From contig CATNEN010000011.1 in assembly GCA_950097015.1 (NCBI GenBank), forward strand, positions 6,102,001 through 6,166,000: a stretch of DNA of 64,000 nt. The letters are read 5' to 3'. Shown piece after piece: positions 23,301-38,300 of this stretch. The notes below the pieces were generated by a model, which was given only the letters and a program-made list of their open reading frames with translations, did not search any database and was not told where the DNA came from. Both the position numbers and the translations under genes were made by a program. This DNA comes from Macrostomum hystrix (lineage: Eukaryota; Platyhelminthes; Macrostomidae). Within the stretch, counting starts at the first letter, position 1, and every line of letters starts with the position of its first letter.

Positions 23301-26300
23301 CGAATGCCTCCTGTTTTGTGAGCAGGGTCTGCACGCTGCTCAGATCCCGGCCATAATCGTCGGAGCGCACAATGGACTCTTTGTCCTTGATCCAGGACTC
23401 GACAACGTCGGTCTTCCACATGAACTGCAGGAAGGCGGAGTTGTCGGCCAGCTGGCGACGCCGTTTGTCGGCCGCGTTGCGCAACACCTCCAGCTTGGCC
23501 TTGAGACCCTCGCAACGGCGCTCAATGGTGTCCTTCTGAATGTTGTCGGCGGCAATCAGCTCGTCGCCTTTGGTGCAAATCTCCTGGCAGCGCTCCTCGT
23601 GGACGTGACAGTCGGTCTCGAAGGTGTCATGCTTCTTTAGCAGGCCCTGCACCGCGGCCAGGTTGTCGCCGAGGTCGTTGGAGGACAGCAGGTGCTGCTT
23701 CTCCATGATCCAGGCCTCCTCCTCCTCCACCTGGGTGAGGAACTCGTGGTACCTGGCAGTTTCAAGGTTGGGATCAACATTGTGAGCCTGTGCTACAGTC
23801 CAAGTGAAGCCGAAAATATTCAAGCTTTGGAAGCTTCACGATAGCTTGCAAACCAAATGACTGATTTTCGTGAAATTTCAAAATATCAATTAGAATTTTC
23901 CATCATTTATTCGACTAACTTTCAAAGACGCCCGACGTCAGCATCGTAAAGATATTCTGCAATTATTGTCGAAGACTCTGGTGGCTAGGACAACTAAGCC
24001 CGCGCGGCTATTGCGCGGCGCATTTGAAGGCTGCGTACGGCTGTTCAGTCCATGGACTGGGGGGACGCCACACCCACTTTCAATTATCCTAGCTAATGCT
24101 GGAACCCATTTAACAGCTGGGTGAACTGAAGCAATGCAGAGTTAAGTGTCTTGCTAACAGACACAAATTGTTCCAGTGGAGTCAGGAATCGAACCCCCGA
24201 CCACCAAGTCGTGAGTCCGACGCTCTAACCACTAGGCTACAAACTCCTAGCTCAGTATAATAATATCAAGGGTTCCAGAATGGATCTATGAGTTCCACGA
24301 GAGCTGGAAGATGTCAAGGTGAGATTAAACAATAGGCTCCCTCTCTCAGGTGCAATCCTACGCTGTCTCAGATGCAATCCTACACTGTCTCTCAGATGCA
24401 ATCCTACACTGTCTCTCAGGTGCAATCCTACACTCTCTCAGGTGCAATCCTACGCTGTCTCTCAGGTGCAATCCTACGCTGTCTCTCAGGTGCAATCCTA
24501 CGCTGTCTCTCAGGTGCAATCCTACGCTGTCTCTAACCAGTTTTAACAATGCGACTCACTTGACAGACTGATCGAGCTTCCTGGCTCGCTCAGCGGCCAG
24601 CTCCTTGAGCTCCTCCCAGTTCTCGGCCTGTTTGCGCAGCCGGTTCTCAATCTCGGCCGGGTCTTCAACTTTGCCCTCGGCGATGAGTCGCCGGCCTTCC
24701 TCCTCGACGGCCCGGATGGCGGGCTCGTGGGCGTGAATGTCGCCTTCCAGACGGCGATGCTTCTTCATGAGGTTCTGGACGCCAAGGAGATCGCGGCCGA
24801 GTTCACCGCTCTGCACTAGAATCTTCTTCTCGCGAATCCAGGCCTCTTCATCGTCCAGATTGCGGAAGAAGTCGTGCAGTTTCTTGGCCTTTTCTAGGCG
24901 GGCGGCTCGCTCGTCGCAGAGTTTCTTGATCTTCTCGTAGCGATCGTTGATGAGGTTCTTGCGTTCCTGTGGAGTTGTGCGAATCGCTTTAGTGAGTCGG
25001 GTAAAAGAGCGAACTAAATAATAATAACAACAGAAAGTGAAAACTTAGGAAACCGGAAACTTAACATAGCACGCAGAGTACGAGTACTACTAAGTAATAA
25101 GTAGCGGAAGCAGATTTTTATTATTATTAGACTGGTAGGGCTTGAGATGTATCTGGGGTCCAGGGCCAAGTCAGCAACACCAGACTAAGAGCAAGCGCCT
25201 GACTAATGCTTGCTTGAAGTTGCAGATCCTTCCACGCGATTTTAAAAGTTACAATTTCCCGGGATGTGGTAGCGTAGATGGGATATTTTCAGGAAAGCTT
25301 GGAGAGTTTCTAGGAAAAATAAAATAGCTTCTAGGAAAGTCTGGATAGTTTCTGGAATTAGAGGGATAGTTTCTAAGAAGACAGGATAGTTTCTAAGAAA
25401 GACAGGAGAGTTTCTAAGAAAGACAAGAGAGTTTCTAAGAAAGACAGGAGATTTTCTAAGAAAGACAGGAGATTTTCTAAGAAAGACAGGAGGTTCCTAA
25501 GAAAGACAAGAAAGTTTCTAAGAAAGACAGGAGATTTTCTAAGAAGACAGGAGAGTTTCTAAGAAAGACAGGAGAGTTTCTAAGAAAGACAGGAGAGTTT
25601 CTAAGAAAGACAGGAGAGTTTCTAAGAAAGACAGGAGAGTTTCTAAGAAAGACAGGAGAGTTTCTAAGAAATACGGAGTGGTTGCTGAGAAATACGGGAT
25701 ATTTTCTTAGAAAGACGGGATAATTTTTTAGGAAAGGCATTGACATACACATATGATTAGATCTATTTGAATAAAGCAGTTTCCTAGAAACGCAACATTA
25801 GGTACCAAGCGGAAGTCTCACCTGCACAGCCTCTGGGTCCAGCTGTCCGGTGGGATCCTGGGCGAATCTGTCCAGATCGGCGATGCGTTCCTGATGCGAG
25901 GCGATGTCGGCGCGCAGAATCTCCTGCTTGTTGAATAGATCGTCGACCGCTCCGCTGTCGCGACCAGTCTGCTGATTGTCCAGAGCGTGCTCGGTCTCCT
26001 CCAGCCAGAATTCGATGTCCTTGATGCCGGCATTGTAGACGGCCTGTCTGTTGGCCTCGTTGAGCTTCTCGCTTTTGTCCTCGGCGCGTTTGTTCAGCTC
26101 CTTCCAACCGTTTTGCAGGTTGTCCACCTGATCCTTGACAGCCTCCTCCTGACCCATGCACTGGCCATTGTCGATCAGCTCTGAAAGTAAAAAAAATAAA
26201 TGTAGGCGATCATTTACTAACGTTGCCTACTTACAGTAGAGTAGTAGGAAGATTAAACGCAAAATAAACTGTTTTATCTCAAAATTGAAGCAAATTGTAC

Positions 26301-29300
26301 TTTTAAGAATTTTATTTATTATTTTCATTGAGGCGAAAATGCTTTAGTCCAAGAGTCACTATTAGACAAAGTGTTAGACAGAGTTAAATGTGTTAGACAG
26401 ATAGAAACTGTTAGAAGCATTTTATTTAACTATCCTAGATTTCCTTATAATCATGTATTGTATGTATTCCTAAGCATTTGCATACGCAGTTGAATGCTAA
26501 GCATGTCGCGGGTCACACGCAATTTAAATTAATGCAGCTATAAAACTAAGCAACTTCACTGAAGCAATTAATTTAATGTTTCAGTCAATCTTTTTCCATG
26601 CGAACACAAGCGAGTATAAACTAACTAAACAGGGCAATGGACAACCAATAAAACATTCAACCCGCTCCTGTTTTGTATAAATAAAGAATCTAGAAAAACT
26701 GTTGCGTTTTAACACAATTTTCTAGAACTAAACAGTGCCTAGAAGCCAGATCAGACTAGCTTTGCAGATTTACGAATTGGCGTGTAACACTAGATTATAC
26801 AATTCACTATGCGGTGCTAGGGAGATAAGCTTAACACTGGTGAGGGCAGCAATAAACAAAAACAGATTGATTCTATATAGATAGACTGTCCAGATGTGTG
26901 AATAGCATTCATTTGCATTCAGTCCATAGCACTCGCAAGCATTCTTGCAAGAGAGAAAAAATGAGAAAACTAGAATAATAACTAATTAACTACGCCACGC
27001 ATACAGACAATTTAGTATTTCAGACAACCTGAGAGTGAGAGAGTCAGAACTGTTAGACAGAGAGTCAGAACTGTTAGACAGAGAGTCAGAACTGTTAGAC
27101 AGAGAGTCAGAACTGTTAGACAGAGAGTCAGAACTGTTAGACAGAGAGTCAGAACTGTTAGACAGAGAGTCAGAACTGTTAGACAGAGAGTCAGAACTGT
27201 TAGACAGAGAGTCAGAACTGTTAGACAGAGAGTCAGAACTGTTAGACAGAGAGTCAGAACTGTTAGACAGAGAGTCAGAACTGTTAGACAGTGAGTCATA
27301 ACTGTTAGACAGAGAGTCATAACTGTTAGACAGTGAGTCAGAACTGTTAGACAGTGAGTCAGAACTGTTAGACAGTGAGTCATAACTGTTAGACAGTGAG
27401 TCAGAACTGTTAGACAGTGAGTCAGAACTGTTAGACAGTGAGTCATAACTGTTATAAGTGTTAGACAGAGAGTCATAACTGTTAGACAGAGAGTCAGAAC
27501 TGTTAGACAGAGGGTCAGAACTGTTAGACAGTGTCAGAACTGTTAGACAAAATAGTGAAAGCTGTTATATCGAGAGCTCGGCAGTTAGACATAGGGTCTG
27601 GATTTCGCAAGCATTGAGGGGCAGCCAGCCACAGTCACGCCCAGACAAGACAATATTTTTATTTCACAAAGAGAAAGAATGAATTTTTTTGGGTGTGTGC
27701 CAAACGAAAGAGAATAAGAAGAGCAGAAAAGATACTAAAGTTTAGTTTAAGGGCAAGAGCGTTGGGTAACTCTGGTGGATGAGTCAGACACACACATTCA
27801 CACGCACGCAGACACAATAATTTATGCGCAGCAACAAACCAAGTGTTCGTAGTTGGAGGCTAGATTCAAACGGACACAGGAATAGGACCAGGACCCAGTA
27901 GTGGAATAGGGAAGAGAGAGTATCCCCTATGGGATAGGGGATTTATTGATCGATCGGAGTGGCCACTCAGTACAATCGCCATGGCTAGGGAGAGGGCGAG
28001 GCACCAGGGCACTGTACGAGGAGCTTAGGTTCGACTGGAAAGAAATAGCAAAAGCAGCCAAGGGATTTTTTACCCCCTGCAGTGAGGAGTGGGCATTGGG
28101 CTGGAATGGCGAGGGTACACACAGACAGAAATTCCAGGAATTACGAAAAGGTATTAGTCATGCTGAATAGTCAACTAATACTGTTAATGAACTTTATAGT
28201 TAGAAAAATGACTGCACATAATAACAATACTAAAGAGGTGAGATTCAGAGAGACTAAAGAGGGGAGATTCAGAGAGACTGAAGAGGTGAGATTCAGAGAG
28301 ACTGAAGAGGGGAGATTCAGAAAGACTGAAGAGGTGAGATTCAGAGAGACTGAGGTGAGATTCAGAGAGACTGAAGAGGTGAGTTTCAGAAACTGAGGAT
28401 AAGATTTAGAAACTGAGGATGAGATTCAGAAACTGAAGGGTGAGATTCAGAAAATGAGGTCTGAGACTCAAAGACTGATAGGTGAGACTCAGAAACTGAT
28501 GGGTGAGACTCAGAAACTGATGGGTGAGATTCAGAAACTGATGGGTGAGACTCAGAAACTGAGGATGAGATTCAGAAACTGAGAATGAGATTTAGAAACT
28601 GAGGCTGAGATTCAGAAACTGAAGGGTGAGATTCAGAAAATGAGGGGTGAGACTCAAAGACTGATGGGTGAGACTCAAAGACTGATGGGTGAGACTCAGA
28701 GACTGATGGGTGAGACTCAGAAACTGATGGGTGAGACTCAAAGACTGATGGGTGAGACTCAAAGACTGATGGGTGAGACTCAGAGACTGATGGGTGAGAC
28801 TCAGAGACTGATGGGTGAGACTCAGAAACTGATGGGTGAGACTCAAAGACTGATGGGTGAGACTCAAAGACTGATGGGTGAGACTCAAAGACTGATGGGT
28901 GAGACTCAGAGACTGATGGGTGAGACTCAGAGACTGATGGGTGAGACTCAGAGACTGATGGGTGAGACTCAGAGACTGATGGGTGAGACTCAGAGACTGA
29001 TGGGTGAGACTCAGAGACTGATGGGTGAGACTCAGAGACTGATGGGTGAGACTCAGAGACTGATGGGTGAGACTCAGAGACTGATGGGTGAGACTCAGAG
29101 ACTGATGGGTGAGACTCAAAGACTGATGGGTGAGACTCAGAGAATGATGGGTGAGACTCAAAGACTGATGGGTGAGATTCGCGGGGAGGGTCAGCAGAGA
29201 GACAGGAACTCACTCTGTCCATTCTCCACCACGCCGCGCAGTCTGTCAGCATTGGCAGCCAGCTCAGCTACAAAGGCCTGATGCTTCTGGTACTTGGCCT

Positions 29301-32300
29301 GCACGTTGGCAATCTTGGCGCTATCCTTGTAGGACTCGTCGCCAACCGACTGCAGCTTCTCGTTGATCCAGATGTTCATCTCTTCGGCGTCGCGGATGAA
29401 GTCCTGCAGATTGCGCACGTCGCCAAGCTTGGCGCGGTCGGCTTCCATGGCCTTCTTGAGCGAGCCCCAGCGGGCCAGCACCTCCTGCTTCTTGTTCTCG
29501 ATGCCATCGCTGTCGTAGTGCTGACTATTGCGCAGCGAGTCAGCCTGAGCCACCATGGTCTTGATCTTGTCCTCCTGAATCTTGATGGCCCGATCCAGAT
29601 CTTCGTGCTTCTTCATCAGCACGTCAACGGTTTTGTCGCCTTCCACGGCGCTGTCGGCCTGTCGAATGGAGCCCTCGCGAATGGTCATCCACTCCTCCAG
29701 CTGCTCGCACTCTCTCAGGTAGTATTGAAGGTCCAGATTCTCGCCGAGAAGTTTACTGCGGTCCTCCCAGGCTGTGCCCAGCTGCTTCTGCAGTTTAGCC
29801 AGCTCGTCCATTCGCTCTTTGATCTCGTCCGAGGCGTAGTGACCCCGATCTAGCAGGCTGTTGCCGTAGTTCTCGAAGTTGTTGAATGTACCCTTCCTGG
29901 CCTCAATCTCAACTTTGTGCTCCTGCATATTCAGTGTGTGTGTTGGGTCAGTGAGTAAGTGAGTAAGTAGCTTAATTTGTAAACTTTTGAAATTCTATTT
30001 TTATGCAATTTTGTCAACAAAAACTGAAAAAAAAACATGACATGAGAGTAATTTCATTAAACATAACTTGGATGAGAGTCAGGACAGTCGTGAAGGAGAG
30101 ATCAGGGATGAGAGTCAGGACAGTCGTGAAGGAGAGATCAGGGATGAGAGTCAGGACAGTCCCTGATCTCTGAAGGGGGCGGAGTCAGAGATCAGGGATG
30201 AGAGTCAGGACAGTCATGAAGGAGAGATCAGGGATGAGAGTCAGGACAGTCATGAAGGAGAGAGCAGGGATGAGAGTCAGAGATCAGGGATGAGAGTCAG
30301 AGATCAGGGATGAGAGTCAGGACAGTCATGAAGGAGAGAGCAGGGATGAGAGTCAGAGATCAGGGATGAGAGTCAGGACAGTCATGAAGGAGAGAGCAGG
30401 GATGAGAGTCAGAGATCAGGGATGAGAGTCAGAGATCAGGGATGAGAGTCAGGACAGTCATGAAGGAGAGAGCAGGGATGAGAGTCAGAGATCAGGGATG
30501 AGAGTCAGAGATCAGGGATGAGAGTCAGGACAGTCATGAAGGAGAGAGCAGGGATGAGAGTCAGAGATCAGGGATGAGAGTCAGAGATCAGGGATGAGAG
30601 TCAGAGATCAGGGATGAGAGTCAGAGATCAGGGATGAGAGTCAGAGATCAGGGATGAGAGTCAGAGATCAGGGATGAGAGTCAGGACAGTCCCTGATCTC
30701 TGAAGGGGGCGGAGTCAGAGATCAGGGATGAGAGTCGGAGATCAGGGATGAGAGTCAGAGATCAGGGATGAGAGTCAGAGATCAGGGATGAGAGTCAGAG
30801 ATCAGGGATGAGAGTCAGGACACTCATGAACTCAAATGGAGCTGTTGTTCTACTCAAACAAACAACCGCAAACAGGCAAAATACAGCTAAAAATCTTTTA
30901 ATAAATAAACGAATAAACAAATCATAAAAACTAGATTACGTATAACAGAGTGGCAGCCATGTCCAATGTGTCTGCATTTATTAGCTGAAAACGGTTTTCA
31001 TGGAAACTACTAGTTATATTACTTCAGCTGTAGAAATTGCGGAGAAGAGAAAAAAACAAAAAGAGCAATTAAGGACTATAGCTAGACAGGCTAGGAGACT
31101 CTGGTACTATGAAAATGGACAGTCCGTTAGTCATTTTGTTAGTTACATATTAGATAAAAAGTACATTTGATTCATAAACAAACCGAATTACAACAAACAG
31201 TTAGGCATGCAGTCTTGCGCAATTCGATTTTGTACTTTTAACTCTCTTAAACAATAGAGAATTTTCTTGAAATAATACAAGGGGTAGTTTTACAAGTTTA
31301 TATAGAATTTATTAATGTAATGCTGAGGTGAAGTTTTCTAGGTAAAAATATTTATAGGACGGTGGCCATAGGCCTTCAATGCTAGGAGATTATTATAAGC
31401 CTGAGGATTATAAATCAATGCCAGTACGCAGGGGACAGACTAGCAATGCGTGATGAGGATAATTAGCTAATTATCTGAGGGGAGGTACCTGAGGTGGCGC
31501 CAGTTGAGCAATCCGGCTGCTAATCTCTGCCGCCAAATCCTGTAGCATCGTGTCCAGCAGTGCGATTCGTTAATATCATGTTTAACATTAATAATTAGTT
31601 TGATTTGTCATTAATAAGGCACACAGTTCAGTACTGTCAGTGTCAAACTCAGTCTGACATTCAATCTCAAAACGACATAACGGTTATTCATACAAAACCG
31701 ATTTATTTTAGTTTTCTGGTGCGTTGAAGTGCATTCTGCATTGTGCATTGTGCGAGTGTGTTTTAGGTAGGAAAAGTAAGCTGTTAGACATTGTGCGGCA
31801 GAGCAAAAGTGATGAAACCAGCATTTACTGTATTATTTTATCTGAACGGGCGGAGACCTATCCGAAGGGCGCGGAGATCTATCTGAAGGGGGTGGAGATC
31901 TATCTGAAGGGGGCGGAGATATATCTGAAGGGGGCGGAGACCTATCTGAAGGGGGCGGACATCTATCTGAAGGTGGCGGAGACCTATCTGAAGGGGCGGA
32001 GATCTATCTGAAGGGGGCGGAGATCTATCTGAAGGGGGCGGAGATCTATCTGATCTGAAGGGGCGGATATCTATCTGAAGGGGCGGAGACCTATCTAAAG
32101 GGGGCGGAGACCTATCTGAAGGGGCGGAGATCTATCTGAAGGGGGCGGAGACCTATCTGAAGGGGCGGAGATCTATACAAAGGGGGCGGTAACAGTTTAA
32201 AATCAACCTTTTTGCCACAAGTCGCGCCTTATAAACCTTATAATAATTATTAATAAAAAACATAGGCGTGACAAGACATTTTCAACACGGAAAGGAACAC

Positions 32301-35300
32301 TTATTACCCGACGGAGATAAAAATTGTTTGATGCCTTGCTCAGCATCACCAGCTATTTATTATCGCATATTAAAAAATGAAATTCATACCGAGTGACGCT
32401 CCAGCAGGGCCTCTGCGCTGGTGATGTCGTGCGCCAATTCGTCGGAGGACACCAGGGCCATCATTGTGTCGATCCAGGACTTCAGGTCGCTGTTGGTTGC
32501 GGGTTCGTTGGTGAGAATTAAAGAATCTGATTGACTGCGTGACTAAAAGTAAATTGATCAGACCATTCTGCAATTTACAATTTAAACACAGACCATAGTT
32601 ATCAGATCAATCTGTAAAAAAGATAAGAACAAATTGATCAAACCAATCTGTACAGACAAAGAGACCAGATTGATCAAACTAATCTGTACAGACAGAGACC
32701 AGATTGATCAAACCAATCTGTACAGACAAAGAGACCAGATTGATCAAACGAATCTGTACAGACAGAGACCAGATTGATCAAACCAATCTGTACAGACAAA
32801 GAGACCAGATTGATCAAACCAATCTGTACAGACAAAGAGACCAGATTGATCAAACCAATCTGTACAGACAAAGAGACCAGATTGATCAAACCAATCTGTA
32901 CAGACAAAGAGACCAGATTGATCAAACTAATCTGTACAGACAGAGACCAGATTGATCAAACCAATCTGTACAGACAAAGAGACCAGATTGATCAAACCAA
33001 TCTGTACAGACAAAGAGACCAGATTGATCAAACTAATCTGTACAGACAAAGAGACCAGATTGATCAAACCAATCTGTACAGACAAAGAGACCAGATTGAT
33101 CAAACCAATCTGTACAGACAAAGAGACCAGATTGATCAAACCAATCTGTACAGACAAAGAGACCAGATTGATCAAACCAATCTGTACAGACAAAGAGACC
33201 AGATTGATCAAACCAATCTGTACAGACAAAGAGACCAGATTGATCAAACCAATCTGTACGGACCAGACAGAACAAATTGATCAGACCAATCAGTGACGGT
33301 TCTCACCGGTAATCAGCCATTAATCGCTGCAGCTCCTCAGAGGCCTCGAGTTTAGTTTTGCGCATGTCGGCCCGCCCAGTGAGGTCACGCCATTTGCCCA
33401 GCACTTCGTCCAGGTGGTCAGTGATGGCGTTCATCTCCTCCGGATGCTCCTTGGTGAGCTGGGAGGCCTTGGCATCAAGGTCGCGGATTCGCTCATCCAG
33501 AGCGTTCAGATCACGCTCCAGGGCGGCGTGCTTTCGGCGCAGTCGCTGAACGGACGGCAGATCCTTGCCAACATCGTCAACAGACACAACCATCTCTTTC
33601 TCGTTGATCCATTCGGCGGTTTCGTCTAGATCGCGATGGAACAGCTGCACAGCGTGGCACTTCTCCAATTGGTTAGCCTTCTCCTGAGTCATGGCGTCAA
33701 GGGCTGTCCAGCGCTGGCTCAGGTTCTCAACTTGAGTTGTGATCTTCTCAACAGCCTCAGTCTGGCCTAGAAGGGTCAGCTGCTCTGCAACATTCTTCAG
33801 ATCTTCAATCTTCTTCTTTTTCTCTTCCTTGTTCTTCAGCATGTCGTTAAAGCGCTTCTGCTGCTCCTCGACCTTGTCGAAAACTTCCTCCTGTTGGGAT
33901 AAGTTGGCGACTCGCTTTTAAAAATATCTTGCGTAGACTGAAACTTGATAGACCTACTGTCAGGCTGACCCACTGACACAGACACCTACTGTCGGGCTGA
34001 CCCACTGACACAGACACCTACTGTCAGGCTGACCCACTGACACAGACACCTACTGTCAGGCTGACCCACTGACACAGACACCTACTGTCAGGCTGACCCA
34101 CTGACACAGACACCTACTGTCAGACTGACCCACTGACACAGACACCTACTGTCAGGCTGACCCACTGACACAGACACCTACTGTCAGGCTGACCCACTGA
34201 CACAGACACCTACTGTCAGGCTGACCCACTGACACAGACACCTACTGTCAGGCTGACCCACTGACACAGACACCTACTGTCAGGCTGACCCACTGACACA
34301 GACACCTACTGTCAGGCTGACCCACTGACACAGACACCTACTGTCAGGCTGACCCACTGACACAGACACCTACTGTCAGGCTGACCCACTGACACAGACA
34401 CCTACTGTCAGGCTGACCCACTGACACAGACACCTACTGTCAGACTGACCCACTGACACAGACACCTACTGTCAGGCTGACCCACTGACACAGACACCTA
34501 CTGTCAGGCTGACCCACTGACACAGACACCTACTGTCAGACTGACCCACTGACACAGACACCTACTGTCAGGCTGACCCACTGACACAGACACCTACTGT
34601 CAGGCTGACCCACTGACACAGACACCTAATGTCAGGCTGACCCACTGAGTCCCACTGACACAGACACCTACTGTCAGACTGACCCACTGACACAGACACC
34701 TACTGTCAGACTGACCCACTGACACAGACACCTAATGTCAGGCTGACCCACTGGCAGAGATTAGGGCATAACGAGCTCGCGCTCACCTGTTCCTCCTCGA
34801 TGATCTTAGTCTCAGTCTCAACAATCCACTGCGACAGGTCGTTGGCTTCCCGCACCAGTTTGTAGGCATTGTTTGACTGGTTGAGTCGTTCGCTACGATC
34901 CTTGCCAACTTTGAGCAGTCTCTCGTATTGCTCATCGATCTGTTTCTGACGCGAGGCCACGGTGTTCTGCTCGATGAGGTGAGCCTGGCTGTCGCTAAGC
35001 GGGGCGTCAATCTTCTTGACGCACTGGACTGGCACGTAGCCTTGACCGTCGTTCTTCTCAACCTTCCAGAACTGGCTGTGATTGGTGCTAATGAGAGTGA
35101 GAATCTCATTCTTGCGGACAATGATCGGCATTGGATTGGGCACGGGGGCTTTGTAGCCGTCGTAGTCGTGAATAACGACAACTTTCTCGCGGGCGAATGT
35201 GTCAGCAACGGGAGCCTCACGCAGCTTGCAAGCGTCGGCCTGTTCTCTGAGCTGCTCAATTTGAGCACCGTAGGCTTTCACGTCTTCAATGAGAGATTCG

Positions 35301-38300
35301 TGCTTCTTAATCAAAGCCTCGGTTGAATCTTCGTCTTTGCCAAAGTCGATGCTAGACACAAGCGGCTCCTTCTCTTTCATCCAGATCTCGGCCTCGTTAG
35401 CGTTGGCAAAGTACTGCTGGGCCTGCATTGAGTCCTGCAGCAGCTGGGCGCGATCCTCGGCCCGCTGGCGCAGCTGCTCCCAGCGACTGCGCAGCTTGCC
35501 GATGCGATTGGCGATCTCATCCTTGGCGAAGTGGTCTTCGGCCACCATGTTCTCGCCCTCAGTGGCCACCTCGTGGATGCGCGGCTCGTGATTGTCCAGC
35601 TCAGTGATGAGCGCCTGGTGACGCTTCATCAGGCTCTGCACGCCAATCAGATCGCGGCCTGCCAGACAATAGAAACAAAGTTTTTTTTCCAATACATATC
35701 GGGCGGTGGATAAATCGAGTATTTTTCGTTTTCGATACATATCGGATGACGGACAAAACATGCATTTCTGCTTTACATTATTGTTTTTTCGCAACATATC
35801 AGAAGCAAAACTTTTTTATGTTATCATGTCGCATTAGAAGCATTTTAGGATGAATTAATTCGATATTTTTTTTCGATGCATATCGTCAAATTATATATTT
35901 AATCGGAATTTCAAAAGCATGTCCTGACCCGCAAATAAGCCGCGTGCAAAATAAATTGCAATTGGTCGATTAAAAATAGTATCTTAAGACCAAACGGCCC
36001 GTGAAGGATAGTCAGGTGGTTAGAAACGTTTCAATGTAACGATGAGCTAAAAATGGCCGAGCCACTGGGTTAAATGCAACAAATTGTCCAAGATAAATTT
36101 ATCTGAGACAACTTGTTAGTTGGCTTAAATCGGTCATGGAACGTCATCGAACTTGATCATTCAGTTTTGGGTATCTTTTATAGAACTTTCACATGTTTTT
36201 TAGACATTTCAATTTATATTTTAGACCAAATTTCATGCAGATTTTATAAGTAAATCTCATGGAGATTTTATAAGCAAATCTCATGGAGATTTTATAAGCA
36301 AATCTCAGAGATTTTAAAGAAAATCTCATAGAAATGAAAAGTATTTCGCTCACCCCTATTGGTGCTGGCGGCCAAAGCCTCCTTCTCCCTGATCCAGTCC
36401 TCCTCGTCTTCAATGTCCCGCAGCAGCTGGTGCAGCTTGTAGGCCGCAGCCAGACGATCCTTTCGCTTCTTCAGCGGTTCGTGCATAGCCGCGTAGCGCT
36501 GGTCGACCTCGCGCTGTCTGGCCCGAATCTTATCCGCGTCGAAATGACCGCTGGCTTCGAATTCATCGGCCTTCTTGGCGAAGTACTGCACCCGGTCCTG
36601 GTGGGCAGCAATGTCCGCCTCCAGCAGGTTGTGCTTCTTCTGCAGATTAGCCACCGCGTCCAGGTTGAGCCCGGTGTCCTCGGACATGAGCTGGCCCTCG
36701 GTCTCACTGAGCCACATCTCAAAGTCTTCAATGTTTCTGGTGAACTGCAGCTGGTCATTGGCTTGCTCCAGTTTGGTGTTCTTGTTCTCCATCTCAGCCA
36801 GGAGACGATTCCACATCGCGTCCAATTCGGCGATGCGTTCGCCAATGTTGTCGGCGTTGACGTGGCCCTTGTCTAGGAGCTCTTCGCCGAACTTCTTCAA
36901 AGCCTGCAGGCGCTTGTCGTTGGCAATAACTTCAGCCTGTAAGTTGAAAAGGGAATAATAAAAAATTTAGATAGAAAGAAAATTGGTTCTTGAAATAGGA
37001 TTTCCCTTAGTGATCAAATGGGATTTCCCTTGGCTTAACAAATGGGATTTCCCTAAAATTATCAAATATGAATTCCCTTTGCTGATCAAATGATATTTTC
37101 TTTGATATCAAACAAAACTTCCAAAAGAAAATATCATTTGATCAGCAAAGGGAATTCATATTTGATAATTTAAGGAAAATCCCATTTGATCAGAATTCTG
37201 ATCAAATGGGATTTCCCGTAGCTGATAAAATAGGATTTTAGTTTGATGATCAAACGGGACTCCCTAAAAGAAAAGAATTTCCATTCGTTTATCAAAATGT
37301 GATTTCCTATTATTTAATTAACTAGGATTTACATTACCTTATAAAATGGGATTTCCCATTAACTGCATAAATTTTTGCAACGAGTTACCTTGAAGTTCTG
37401 ATGCTTCTGCAGTTTGCTCTGCAGATTAGATGGATCCTTATAGTTCTCATCCGTGGCGTGCTTTAACTTCTCGGAGATCCAAGACTTCATTTCGTCGGCG
37501 TCGCGATCGAATGTCTGATAATTGCGAGACTCTTCAAGGGCAGTTTTACGCTTCTTGGCCTTCTCCAACAGGTGGTCCCACTTGGCCATCAGGTCGGTCT
37601 TGCGCTTATCGATATCATCAGCCGCGTAGTGCTTGCTGGATACCAAATTATTGGCGTGCTCCTCAACCAGGGCAATCTTCTGCTGCTGAGCAGCTAGAGA
37701 CTTCTCAAAGTCCTCCTGCTTGCTGATGAGAGCCTCCACGGTGTCCATGGAGTCGCCAACATCCTTGTTGTCTAGGAAGGCCTCCTGTTTGTTGATCCAA
37801 GACTCGAGCTGGTCAGAGTCGCGATAGAACAGCTGCAAATCCATGCACTGCTTGTACTCGAGCTCTTTAGTCTCAATGAGATCGTCCACTTCTTTCTTCT
37901 CTTTGCTAAGGTGTTCCATCTTTTCGGCCACTTCGTCTTTGGCAGCGTGTCCACCTGGATGGTAGAGGCGAGAGACGCTATGCTGAGATTTGGGTAACAG
38001 CCATGAAGCGAAATAGAAACGACTATTAGCTATTTAGATGACGAGGCATCGGAGCATACTAAAAACACTACAGGGGTCGGCAAACTAGGGCCAGCGGGCC
38101 AGATGCGACCCTTGAAGTTCCCAAGTCCAACCCGTAGCCCCTTTTCGACACCTAAAGTATCCTGTCTTATCTCTCCTGTCCTGTGTCTCATCTCTCCTGT
38201 GTCTTATGTCTCCCCTGTCTCACAGTTCTAGAGACAATGCGGTCCGCTGTCGTCTTTTAGGTTCTATCTTAGGCCCGCTAGCTAAAAAGTTTGCCGAACC

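Noticed and set aside
24170-24247. tRNA gene in spectrin intron 9
   Set aside because: A and B boxes are present but the same head with the same SINE body recurs at several places, so it is a SINE.
28572-29281. Frames of ~200 codons on both strands (SHPSVSE, GETQRLM repeats)
   Set aside because: Translation of the intron 7 array; the conserved exon 7 edge at 29214 shows the region is intron.
32704-33296. Overlapping open frames on both strands
   Set aside because: The 36-bp array of intron 5 is a multiple of three and has no stop in several frames.
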